The position numbers and the translations under genes were made by a program. Positions 48,498 through 59,609 of a stretch of 64,000 nucleotides of DNA are shown here, one piece after another. The stretch is from assembly GCF_000189635.1 (NCBI RefSeq), contig NW_002476353.1:434001-498000 (forward strand), written 5' to 3'. Each line of letters starts with the position of its first letter. The first letter of the stretch is position 1. The stretch comes from Tetrahymena thermophila SB210. Taxonomy: Eukaryota; Ciliophora; Oligohymenophorea; Hymenostomatida; Tetrahymenidae. The notes under the pieces were generated by a model, which was given only the letters and a program-made list of their open reading frames with translations, did not search any database and was not told where the DNA came from.

Positions 48498-50861
48498 ATT
48501 GAAAAACTATTGTATTTTGAATTATAAAAAGCTTCAAAAATATCTAAACTTTTGGCGTTTAAGATTAAAAGATTTAAAATCTGCAAGATATATAATTTAA
48601 TTCAATGTAAATTATAAAAATGAATGAAAGGAAATAATAAAGATTTACATATATCTTTTACTATCATTTAATTAAAGTAAAATAAATAAATAAACAAATA
48701 AATATCTAATTAATTAAGTGATTGATTAATACGTGTTTTTATTATTGCTTGTTCGGCAAATATTATTTGTTGTTGTAAATATATATGAATAATTAATTGA
48801 TTTTTTTTTTAATATGTAAGGATTCTATCTATATTATCAAGTTTTTGGAATTTCATTAAAAAAATTCAAAATGAAAAATATTTAAGTGGAAATCTATAAC
48901 ATAAAATCATATCTAATGAAATGTGTAAAATTATTTTCTAAATATAAGCCATATTGTTTTCCCTAAAGTGACTTCCTAGTTGGAGTCAGGAATCTTAAAA
49001 TGTAATTTATTAAATCTAAGTATTAACGTAATCCTTCCATATCAGAAATGATATATTTATTTATAATTTTTAAAAAGACTCTCTTCAAACGAGAGACCTC
49101 AATTTACAAATCTTTTTATAAAGATATTTATTTTACTCTAAATTAGAGTATTTTGTTCAAATTCATGCACTATTGTTTAAAAAAATAATTAAATAGATAA
49201 AGTGTAAAGAATTTTTTTAATAATTTTTTTTGGGGAGAAATAATCAGAAAAAAGTAAATCTACAAATGAGATTCATTTATATAAGAATTGATAGTGGATT
49301 TAATTTTTTTTTTTTTTCTGCCTTAATTCAAAATATTTAAAGATAATTAATCAATATTCATTCAGCAGTTCTATTTTTATTAAAGTTATGTTTTAATTTA
49401 CTGAATATTCAAGCTTTTATTAGAGCTTCCACGCATTATTTATTATAGGAAAAAATTTTAAAAATAGTTTTTATAAATTATAATTAAAACATATTTCAAC
49501 GGCATTTAGTAATAAAAAAATAAGGGAATTTACAGAGGAGATATCAGAGTACTTTATTACTTGATCCTTAGTTAAATTTCATATTTTATTGCTTTTACAA
49601 TAGTAGTTTATGTAATAAACAGGCTTTATTGATGTATTATATTAAAACGTTGAATTAGTTTATAGATAATAATTATTTATGTATAAAAATAGCAAAATTA
49701 TAAAATTTAGCAATTAAAATAGCTATTATAAATCAAATTTAGGCTGACTATTAAAATCACTTATCATAGCGAAATCTATATTTTTAACATGGTTAGATAT
49801 TAATTTGAAAGTACAGTATTTAATTACAATAAATGTCGCGATTTGCTTTAAATTTTTGTCACACTGGTTAATTTTTGTTAATAAATATCCCCCTTAACTA
49901 ATTTTTACTGATAATAGTTTTTTTTGTTTTTATTTTGCCTTTTATATGGATTTTTTATTTTTTGTTTCTCACATTTAATTATGTGTTTTCTTAAATAAGA
50001 ACGTTAAGTATCTCCCAGACTGAGTAAGTCAATACATATAAAAAAAATTCGTATTTATTTACTCGTGAGATCGTTCAACTATTTTTACACTGGCTGATTT
50101 ATCTTTTAATGTTGTATTGTAATTTATCAATACTAATAAATTTTTATTCTCCCGCTTTTGATTTTTTTTTTTTAAGCAATATGATAATAATATGAAGTAA
50201 AACCTAATTATACGGTAACGATTTTCCGAATTTGACAACCATTTGACTACTACGCAATGGCTGCTAGGACTACTAAAATAATGCCGTATAAAATTTAAAT
50301 TTAATTTGTAAACTTTTGGTTTATCTTTTAAAATCATCAAAAATCTTAAAACAACTTCTTGCATTTAAATTTTATGAAAGAAAGCCCTTAATATTTCTAA
50401 AGATAGAGCATCCAAAGTAAAATGTTTTAAAAAAAGGGTTCTTTTTTATGTTGCCATATGTGTCAAGATTAGCTTGCTCGGATACTTTCGAATCTGGCTT
50501 ACGAATTGGTTTGTTAGAGCTAATAATCTCCTTACAAAATAATCATTTATAAATAAAGGGTGAAGTTTTTTGATTAAACAGAATAGACAAGTTTTACTTA
50601 AGAAGGAAATTTTTTGTCACTCGGATTTAATAATAAATAATAAATTAATATTTAATTAATAATATCAAAAGCAATTCAGAATTAACAAAAACTGGATTTA
50701 ATTAAAAAACCACACATTTCCCATTAAATATCAAAGAGTAAAGTTCCTTTAAAGAAAGCAACTGTCGTTATATTAAGTAATACAGCACTAAATCTACATT
50801 TAAAAATCACAAAATAGCATCACAAGACTCACTCATTACCTAATTTAAAACTAATATATTT
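48498..50861. other. Divergent intergenic region between COG5 and the Q/N-rich gene
   Basis: Mostly A/T-rich. Two islands stand out: the hairpin cluster at 48969-49095 (listed separately) and 50190-50530, which is less A/T-rich and open on the minus strand for 101 codons (50059-50364). That frame has no recognisable motif, and I do not call it a gene. Confidence 0.5.
48969..49095. ncRNA. Three-hairpin cluster, candidate small structured RNA
   Basis: Three compact stems lie within 130 bases in otherwise A/T-rich DNA. Stem 1: TGACTTC (48969-48975) with GGAGTCA (48982-48988), 7 bp including one wobble, loop of six. Stem 2: ATATCA (49039-49044) with TGATAT (49049-49054), loop GAAA, a GNRA tetraloop on the + strand. 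Stem 3: CTCTC (49079-49083) with GAGAG (49091-49095), loop TTCAAAC, seven bases and T-loop-like, but with C-G instead of the near-invariant G-C closing pair of a tRNA T-arm. No acceptor or anticodon arm can be drawn, so this is not a normal tRNA. It may be an snRNA/snoRNA-like gene or chance. Confidence 0.25.
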
Positions 50862-52577
50862 ATGAAGATGTCTCAAGGAAAAGAAAGGAAAAACTTAAAC
50901 TTCTCCTCTCAATAATGCAATAACAATTTAAATTATATTCCTGCATCATACTCTTCTCGTTATCCATAGCCCTAAAGAAAACTAAATGGCAAAGGTTTGA
51001 ATTAACTTTAATATCAAGAAAATTTGTCGTCGCAACAATATGATAATCCCTAACATTATTATTTATAATAATAATAAGATATATGCTTCGACAATGATTC
51101 AATGCTCAGTTCAAATATGATAGCCTAAACTCCCTAGTTTTCTGAATCTCAAGAAGAGATCTGTGATATGTTTTTTAACTAAAAGGCCTATCTATAAAAT
51201 TAAGACAAGAATAATTCGAATGAGGAGCAGAGCTCAAATATGATTCCATGCAATAATTAGGATGTATATTATGATATTGACGAAGCCAATCAAAATTACG
51301 AAGAAGAATATCCTAACTAGCAAGAAATTTATGAAAATGATCCATATTAAATTTAAATTTAAGGGTCTAACTAAAGCTACGAGAATAAGAAAATTGGCAA
51401 ATCTTACCAAAATTATAATTTCTCTAATTGTGTTTAAATACCAAGCTCTATAAATAGTCAGAATCAAAGCAATTCTTAGAATGGATTATAGTAATAGCAA
51501 ATCAATTAATCTCCCTGCTTAAGCTGTTCAGCTTCTCAGTAAAACAATTAAAAAATGTGCTAATAATGCATTAATGTACTTCCATAACAAAGTTCCTCTA
51601 TCCCTAAAAAGTCTGAAATCTAGAACAAGTACATTTCGTCACCTGTAATCAGGGTTGAATAATAAAATATATAGCCAGCTTAATAAAACTAGATGCAGAA
51701 TTCACCTAGCAACTCTTAAAATCCTATCATGTAAAAAGAATTAAAAAATGAAGTCTAGAAAATGTTGAATGCTCCTCAGCTGTAAGATCAAAGTAGCATT
51801 AACAGACAAAAGAGTCAAAAGAAACAACCCATCGATAATGGAATCATTGATGACTATGAAAGCATTGCTGAAGAATATGAACAAAATTCTTAAAATAGAG
51901 GACAATATTCTTTAGAAAATAGCAACTACTATTCTTCAGACTAATCTGACAGCAATATGAATAATTCAAGCAAGCATGCTAGTTGCAGCTATTATAACTC
52001 TGAGGAACAATACTTCTCTGGTAGTTAGTATAACCATGCTAACAACGACGAAGTAGTTGCTGATAAAAAGCCGAGATCTAGGAGAAGTCAAAATGAATCC
52101 TTAAAAGACGCTAGCAGCGCCTTAAACTCCAAGAAGGCTATTAAGAAATACAAACCTAAGAAGAAATACAAATAATCTCGTCAAAAAAATGTATTCAAAA
52201 ATTTTGGAAATGCTCTCATGAACTGCATTTAGAATAACTTTGTCATCCGTGACTTTATAGAAAAGCGTCTTGGTAATGATTCCAACTCTATAGAGGCTTT
52301 CCACAACTCCTTTTTAAAGGACTAGCTAAATCATTTAAAGAACAAAGAAGATTTCCTATAAGGTTGGAGAGTCCAAGAATCACAAGATGACTAACAAATG
52401 ATATTATTTAAATAAGTTTTCAAAGAGGTCTCCCTCAAATTCTTTAATGAATATGCAGCTAAATATGTAAATGAAAGTGACAAACTCAAAAATAAAGATA
52501 TCCATATAAAGGCCATTCCAATATTCATAAAAGGATTATAAAATGTTAATGAGCTCTACAAATTTAAACTTTCTTGA
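50862..52577 (+). CDS. Q/N-rich protein with a four-Cys motif and a compact C-terminal domain
   Basis: Single exon, 571 residues, ATG 50862 to TGA 52575-52577. A second ATG two codons later (50868) is an alternative start. Residues 1-430 are low-complexity: Gln, Asn, Ser and Tyr with few hydrophobics. Within them is CLSCSASQQNNQKMCQQC (Cys 219, 222, 233, 236), a C-x2-C-x10-C-x2-C pattern that could bind zinc. A lysine/arginine-rich stretch follows (KKPRSRRS; KKAIKKYKPKKKYKQSRQK), a plausible nuclear localisation or nucleic-acid-binding region. The last 115 residues form the only globular-looking part: NVFKNFGNALMNCI, RDFIEKRLG, FKEVSLKFFNEYAAKY, IPIFIKGLQ. I do not recognise this domain; it may be a ciliate-specific family. 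Codon use is richer in G/C than the flanks, which supports a real, expressed gene. Confidence 0.8.
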
Positions 52578-55500
52578 AGCTGAATGAATGACAAATACTT
52601 ATTTATATTAAATATTTAATATTAGCTTAAAGAAATTAAATTCAATAAAGTAGATATTAAATATGGTAAATATATTCTAGAATTACAAATATCAAAGTTG
52701 CATTAGAATTACTTTGTTAATTGTAACTTTAACTGATAAAAATAATTAGCATTCTAGCCTATAAATTTAAAACGACTAATGAATGAAAAAAATTATCTGT
52801 ACAAAAGATACAAACAAGAATCTAAGCACAAGCGCATAATAATCCCCCATTAATAACCATCTTACCCTGTAAATAAAAAATGACCATATTCATAATAAAG
52901 TGAGTGTGGATTATATATATATATTTTAATAAAAAAAACAAAGAACATTTTTATTAATTTCTTATTCACCTAATTTCAATAACACACTTCTATATTAATT
53001 TAACATAATTAATTATTAATCGTCTCATTAACTTAAATATATAGTAAATAATAATATCTATCATCACTTTATTTAATTATTAATCATCTCTTCTAACCTT
53101 CTTTAAAAATATTTTTAAATTCTTTCTCATTGAAATATTTCTTATTAAAAATTTATTTTTTTCGAATTTTATGCAAAACTTCATTGTCTAAATTTATAAA
53201 TTAGCTTAAAATAAGCAAGAATTCAAACAGTAAAAAAAATAATTTAATTTATCTAATTATTGAGGAGCTTAATTGCTGTCTTATTTTGCGCTTCTATTCT
53301 TTTCTTAACTCCTCTATACATATAATTTATATTTTAACAACTTCTTATTTTTTGCTTTAAATCTAATTTAAAAAAAACCCTATTATACCTTTAAAAAACA
53401 TTTTAAATTTTTTAAATAATAGCTTTATAAAAAGCAACACTATTTCGCACATAAAATAAGGTATGCCATTTTATTGTTAACTAAATACCTTCAAGTAGTT
53501 TTGAACCTTTTTAAGATATTAATGAAGCATCTTAATTCTATTAAAAAAAATCACTTTTATAAATAGAAATAGCAAACTCTTTCTATTCCTATTTAATTTA
53601 CTTGAATGTAATCTTTTTTACTAAAAGTTAAGTTAAAAAATAGAATCCAATTCATATATAACATATGCAATATATTGATATCATATGTTAATATTTTTAA
53701 TTTACACATAAAAAATCAAATAAATTACTATGTAATTAAAAAATATAAATTAAGTATATAAATTCAATCAAATTAAATAATACCTTATGTAAAAATGTAA
53801 ATTAAAATGCAATAATTTCTCTTAAAATATTTAAATATTTTTTAACTCACCTATAAAATAATTATGCAGATCTTAACAAAATATATTTTATTTGTTTATT
53901 TAAGTGGAATTCTTTTATTACTCCTCAATAATATTTAAATTTTTATCTCTTAAGCCAAAAAAACAATACTTCAAATATTTATAAAATCAGGTACATTTAA
54001 AATCAAACTAAATACAATTAAATTTAAAAGTAATAAAAATTCAATTTAATTTATTTTGTTTTAAACTTTTATTTGGATAAAATACTTTATTACTTTGAAA
54101 TTCAATTTAAGGTAAAAGTAATAAAGCTGTGCATATATCTTCGTGATCTTTTTTGAAAAAATAAAGTTAAATAAATTAAATTAAAACCATCTAAATTTAT
54201 TAATAAAATGGTATTTAATTAGTTAATAGAACTATTTTAATTTATTTAATGTAACCATTATTAATTTGAAATATTCATTTATACTAAAATAAATTCACTT
54301 TTTTGATAAATAAACATTTTGAGCTTTAAATAAAATTTTATTTCCATTTTTAATAATTAATATTTTAAAAGTTAAACAAATTTTAATTTTTTTATTGCTA
54401 GTATTTATTAATATTCTTCTTGAAGTATTTTTTAAAAATAAGTTGATAAAATTAAATCTTATTTGAACTTAAATTTAATTACATAATTATTTTTCTTAAA
54501 AAAGATTCACTATTTTATTTTTTAAATAATGATAGCTTAAATTAAAATACATCTAAAAAATTAATTTAATATTTTTTAAAATTCTTAAGAATATTTTATT
54601 ATTTAAAGTTTTAATCCTTGAGTTTCATTATATTAATATTTTTTTTATTTAATTTTTTAGATTTATCTGTTTATTATTATGATTTATTGCAAATTAAAGA
54701 TGAAAAAATTTCAGAAAAGAAAAGGTTTGTTTAATATTTAACAATATTTTTAATATTTTAAGTAATTTTTTAACATCTATTGTATTTATTATATAATAAA
54801 TATTTATTTACTTTATCTCAAAAATTTTTTAATTTAATGATTAACTCAATTAAAAAATATAACTTTGGTTTGAAATTATGGTTAATACTATCAAAAGTTG
54901 ATAGTTAATATTAAGTTTAAATTATTTTTTTTGGAAGAAAAAACAAAATATTTTCGAAAGGGATATACACATTTTTAAGAAATAATAAAATAAAATAACT
55001 GGTTTAAACTTTTTTAATATCAAAAAACCGAGATTAATTTATCAATTAATTAAAGAAATTTGAAGCCACTTGTAAAATAAATTTTTTTGTAGATATTTGA
55101 TAATTTTATTTCTTTTTAATTCTTACTACACCAATTTAAAACTAAAGTTCTTATTACTCCCATTGCAATTAGGATCAAAGCCTTTCACTTCTGAGAATTA
55201 ATTATTATTGCTTTTCTTTACATAAATATCACTTTTTAGTTTTCCATGTTTATGCTTTTACTCTTACTTTATACTTTTTTATTATTATTCAAATTGGCTA
55301 ATCTACTTAATGTATATTATGCAATTTTTTATTGAAAAAAAAATTAATTAAAATTACATTTTCTATATTTTTTGAACATTTATCCTGAAATCTTTGTAAA
55401 ATTAATAGCATCTTCTCGCTCTATTATCTAACAAAGAGTTAAATAAAATTAGCTTTTGTATGATTCAAAAAATTTAATTGTATTTTATGGTACTAATATT

Positions 55501-56843
55501 TTAAAAGCTTTTTAAAAATGTAATTTTAATAGTACCATACATGTTTGATGCAAATTATTCTTAGTCTAGGATAGTTATTTAATAGCTTTTGCTTAGCTAA
55601 TGAATTTAAAATTAATCTGATAACATAATTTTATATAATGCTTGAATTTAAACTAAAACAAAATAAATAATCAAATTTTTTTTTCTTAGAGTTTATAGCA
55701 ATAAAATTTATAAAATTGACAAAATTAATTATAGTTGATTTTAAAATAATTAACTAGAAGTAGAATTTAAATATGGACTAATATAAAATAGAATGAATCA
55801 CTAAAAGCTTATATTTAATAATTACTTATTCATACAGATATATTAAAAATTGATTAAAAAAATATAATTTATTTTGTAAGATGAATTAACACATTCATTA
55901 AATTACAATTAAATTATATTTTTCTTTGAATAAATGATTTACAGTTTTAGTTTAGTAAAATTATGAAAATTGAATACAGTTACATTTTACTAAATTATAA
56001 TAATAACTTTTTCAAATAATAATTTTTAAACAAAAATTGGTAAGATTATTTTATTATTTTGGTAATTGAGTAAAAAATATTTAAGAAATTGATAAATATT
56101 AATATAAAAATAGTTAAAAATACAAAAGATAAAATTTATGTGATTTATTTTGTTGGGTTATTTTTGTCAAATAAAAATTTAGTAAAGCAAATTTATTTTT
56201 TTAAGATATGTTCATAATTATAGTTTTATCTTAATTTTGTCTCTAAAAAGGTTAGAATTAATTGTAAAAATAACTAATTAATAAACCATCATAGTTTATT
56301 TTAGCAAGTAATAGTCTAAACTTTTAACATTCGCAATGTTTTTTTTCTTTCATAGTTTTATTTTATTTGTTGTAAGTGGTAAGTAAGCATTAGTTTTTTG
56401 GTATTTTAAAAAATGGTTTATTTGAGAAAGTTAAGTAAACAAGATATGAACTTTAGCACAAAGAAATTGAAATTAAAAGTTTACTCTAAACAACAAATAT
56501 TCATTTATATTTAAAATAAGTAAGCTATCGACTAATTTTATATTTCGCTTATTTTTATAGCAAAATTTTTGTTGAAAAATGAACTCAAGAAATAAAATTG
56601 AAATTTGATGAATAAGGAATTGAAGAGAAAATAAATGAATTAATGAATTAATTAATGTTTAAAATAAAATAAATTATTAGAATGTATATAAATGAATATA
56701 TAAGGAATACAAAATTAATTATATATTGAGTACATTTGAGAAATTATAATCATTATTTAAATGATGATAAATTTATTTTTATTTCTTCTGAATCATTTAA
56801 AGTTTTTACTTTTAACTTTCCTAATTTAGCTCATAAAAAAAAA

Positions 56844-57330
56844 TGAATGAGCAAATGTTAAATGATTAAGAAAATAATATACTTCTATTTCTTGATTAAG
56901 ATTGACTATCACAATTTATAATGGAGGTTTTAAAGTACTAGTTTACCAAAACAAACTAAGATAGTGCTGCTAATAGAAGCTTGATTTTATTATCAAATAA
57001 AATCAATAGTGAATGGGTATGTGTGTGTATATATGAGTGAGATATAGGAAGATAAAATGCAAATGTGCATTTGATGATTTATATGCTAATGGTGATTAAT
57101 TAGGTTTAAAGTACTCTTGGTTTATTTATATAATATTATACTAAAGTTCTAAATTATTAAGGTTAATGTACATTTTATAAGTACGAAGGGTTGTTTAAAG
57201 TTCGAGAGGGGAATAAAATTCTAAATTACAAGATAGTTCACCCCCCTCCCTATTCTGTGTTTGAATAGGGAGGCCTATTCAACGCATTCTTTGAGACTGA
57301 TTTAGTGCTGATCAAGCTGCTGCTTGTTTA
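56844..57330 (+). other. Possible short gene, weak evidence
   Basis: A frame from ATG 56844 gives MNEQMLNDQENNILLFLDQD, a TGA, then in the same frame LSQFIMEVLKYQFTKTNQDS and AANRSLILLSNKINSEW before a possible donor GTATGTG at 57018. The middle ATG gives a 32-codon peptide on its own. Beyond possible acceptors near 57110-57180 another open stretch reads KGCLKFERGIKFQ and NREAYSTHSLRL, stopping at a TGA near 57312. The composition is more protein-like than the surroundings, but nothing here is recognisable, and the minus strand is open too. A short gene, a gene remnant or chance are all possible. Confidence 0.2.
57247..57275. other. Perfect 11-bp GC-rich inverted repeat
   Basis: CCTCCCTATTC (57247-57257) and GAATAGGGAGG (57265-57275) are exact complements around the 7-base loop TGTGTTT. 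Preceded by a run of six C. It is one of the most stable hairpins in the window and sits where base composition briefly shifts to G/C. The following 90 bases end in a T7 run (about 57344-57350). It could be part of a structured RNA or a 3' processing element; no family is recognised. Confidence 0.7.
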
Positions 57331-57865
57331 AAAACTCAAAAATTTTTTTATTTACTCTTTATTTGCTATTTAGCATTTACTTAAGATGTTTACTTTATAC
57401 TTACTTTTGTCATTTTTGATTACTACTTTTATTGATTTAGTGCATCAAATCAATACAACTTAGCCTACTCATTAAATAAAATTCGTATTATTAAATTAAT
57501 TCGGCATCATACATACTTACTTGGTTTAACTTTACTATTTACGCGCTTTTTTTTATTACTTCCCTTTTATTTTGCTTATTTTGCCAAAAACCAACATTTA
57601 TTATAAATTCGCCTACAACACATGCTACACCTTTTTGCCTCGGATTAAGGGATAAAGTACTCCTAACGCATAAAGTATAACACATAAGGTAGGTTTATAG
57701 AAAAATGTAGTTATTTTTAAAGGAGAAAGGAGAAGATCATTTTTTGTGTTGTTGTTGTTATTTTTGTTGTAATCTTAAACGCAATAAGTAAGTAGTAAAT
57801 AGTTAAAAATATAATATAATATATTATATATTTTTATTATAGAGTAGGAATGAAGTAAGTGTGTA

Positions 57866-57888
57866 AGTAAGTAAGTAAGTAAGTAAGT
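57866..57888. repeat. AAGT tetranucleotide microsatellite
   Basis: About six AAGT units in the 3' flank of the 426-residue gene. A TG dinucleotide run follows at about 57990-58005. Confidence 0.85.
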
Positions 57889-58328
57889 TTTAATATAAAG
57901 TAAAGTTCTATTTTTATAAAGTAAAATGAGTTGCTTATTATTAATTGCTAATTTCTATCTTCTTTAGGGCTAGATGTGTGTATTTATTTATGTGTGTGTG
58001 TGTGTATCACAGGTAGGATTCATGCTAGTCTTCTCTTCTTTCTAAAATACCTCTCTTCTTCTTCCCAGACAGGATAAAATACGAGGAAAGATTGGAGAAG
58101 CAAATAGTCAGATTTGAAGTTATTAATTTTGTTTCTACCTTTTTAAACTTTTTTCTTCATTTAATTGTTACTGTAGGCCCTAGGAGAGTAAATAGCAAAA
58201 GAGTAAATTTTTAGTTATTATTGTGTAAATTAAGTTTATTTGAGCTCAGCTATCAGTCAAAAGAATACACTGAATAGTAGCAAAGATCAGATGTTAAATA
58301 TCTGAAGGGATGAACTATTATCCGCGAT

Positions 58329-59609
58329 TCAGTTGCTGTTGTTGTTGACTGCAACGGGGGTTTGATTATTCTGTTATTATTGTTGGACAAGATTCTTCTT
58401 TAAGAGATGCTTGTTGGCTTCGATTTCGGCAGTAAATCCAATAGAATTAAGCTTGGATGAAATGATGTTAGAAGACTATCCATAAATAGAATTCAAGTTG
58501 CTGCATTTGAGCTAGACAGATGAGACGAAATCAAGGATAGCTCCTTTAACAGGCTCTGAAATGTTGTTTTGCTTGATGTTTGAGAAATAGATGCTCTAAA
58601 TGTGATTCAATAATTAGAATTTGCAAAGCCATCTCAAGAGCAAGGTCTCAGAAATTTCATTTCCTGCATTGCTGAGTAAGTGGTCAACTATTTTAAGGTA
58701 GTAAGCGTTGATTTCAGGATTACTAGAAGATACGATAGCTTCCAAGATGATTGATGCTTCAGAAATGAGGAACTTAGAAGAGAAAGCGTTAATAGTCATT
58801 TGGTATGCAATACCTCCATTTACGAAAAAGGCTTTGGCTAATAGCCACTTTAGTAAGTCAGCATTAGATGGGCAGTATCTGACAATAAGTTTAGCAAGAC
58901 CAGTTTGAATTGGGATGGGGAGAGACTTGGCGTTTTCGAATAGATTGAAGAGCTTTGAGGGGATTCTATATTTAAGAATTTCTTATAAGCTCATTTCAGG
59001 ATGGAGAGTGCAGAGCAATCCCAAATAATTGGTGAAGAGGCAGGCATCTTTTTCAATGATTTGGAAATTGGTGAAAATGAGTTACTTGGCAAGCATTAAA
59101 TGGGTAGCTTAAAGGGAAGCGCGACCACAGATTTTTAAAATCTTAGAGACGTAGAGAAGAGCCTTGCCAAATTGTTGTTCATCATTACCGAAGCATTCTG
59201 CATCCATAGAGAGCATCTTGGAAAGGAAACTTCCTTTCTTTATAACAGGAGAGAAAATTGCAGGTACTTCGCAAACAATTTTGGAAATTAGTGTGAGCAA
59301 ATTGAGGTTATTGCCCATTGAGGTGTTTTCAGCATTGAAGCAAGCTTAAGTGACCTTATAAAGGAAAGTTGATGAGAACTAAGAGGCAGTCTTGATATCC
59401 ATGTGGATAAGTTGGTTGGCGAGGAAAGCACAACCTTTAGGGAAGATTTGGAAGCAATCTTCAATGCTTTAAATCAAGGATTTTTGATGAGCAGCGTCTT
59501 ATAAAAAGTATTCAGGCTTAGATTGCATGATGTTGGTCATGTTAATAAGCTATTCGCGAACTAATTGGAGTTATTATTATTGTTATTATTCTTGTTGTTA
59601 GAAATTCAT
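58329..59609 (-). CDS. Uncharacterised 426-residue helical protein with poly-Gln ends
   Basis: Single exon, ATG 59609 (MNFQQQEQQQQQQLQLVREQ) to TGA 58329-58331. The N-terminus is poly-Gln, written with mixed CAA, TAA and TAG codons, then LINMTNIMQSKPEYFLQDAA. The body is a chain of amphipathic helices (FGKALLYVSKILKICGRASL, LLKWLLAKAFFVNGGIAYQM, LLSNAGNEISETLLLRWLCK), suggesting a HEAT/ARM-like all-helical fold. The C-terminus is QQQQQNNQ plus an Asn/Ser tail. No catalytic motif, TM segment or signal peptide is visible. Codon choice is markedly richer in C-ending codons than in neighbouring genes, usual for highly expressed ciliate genes. Not recognised; function unknown. Confidence 0.82.

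Larger units (their letters stand above)
52578..58328. other. Long gene-poor AT-rich region
   Basis: About 5.7 kb between the Q/N-rich gene (+) and the 426-residue gene (-), which point towards each other. From 52900 to 56800 it is nearly featureless A/T with poly-A and poly-T runs. From 56840 to 58250 it becomes less A/T-rich and contains a possible short coding stretch, a GC-rich hairpin, an AAGT run and a TG run, each listed separately. No RNA gene or transposon ends were recognised. Confidence 0.55.

Noticed and set aside
49079-49095. tRNA T-arm look-alike (5-bp stem, TTCAAAC loop)
   Set aside because: The near-invariant G-C closing pair is C-G here, and no acceptor, D or anticodon arm can be drawn nearby, so not a tRNA.
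50059-50364. 101-codon minus-strand frame, considered as a gene or transposon remnant
   Set aside because: No recognisable domain, no terminal repeats and no neighbours; composition only slightly unlike its surroundings.
57491-57520. U1 snRNA 5' end look-alike (ATACTTACTTGG)
   Set aside because: It differs from the invariant ATACTTACCTG, and no U1-like stems follow.
58708-58908. 66-codon plus-strand frame
   Set aside because: Antisense to the well-supported 426-residue gene.
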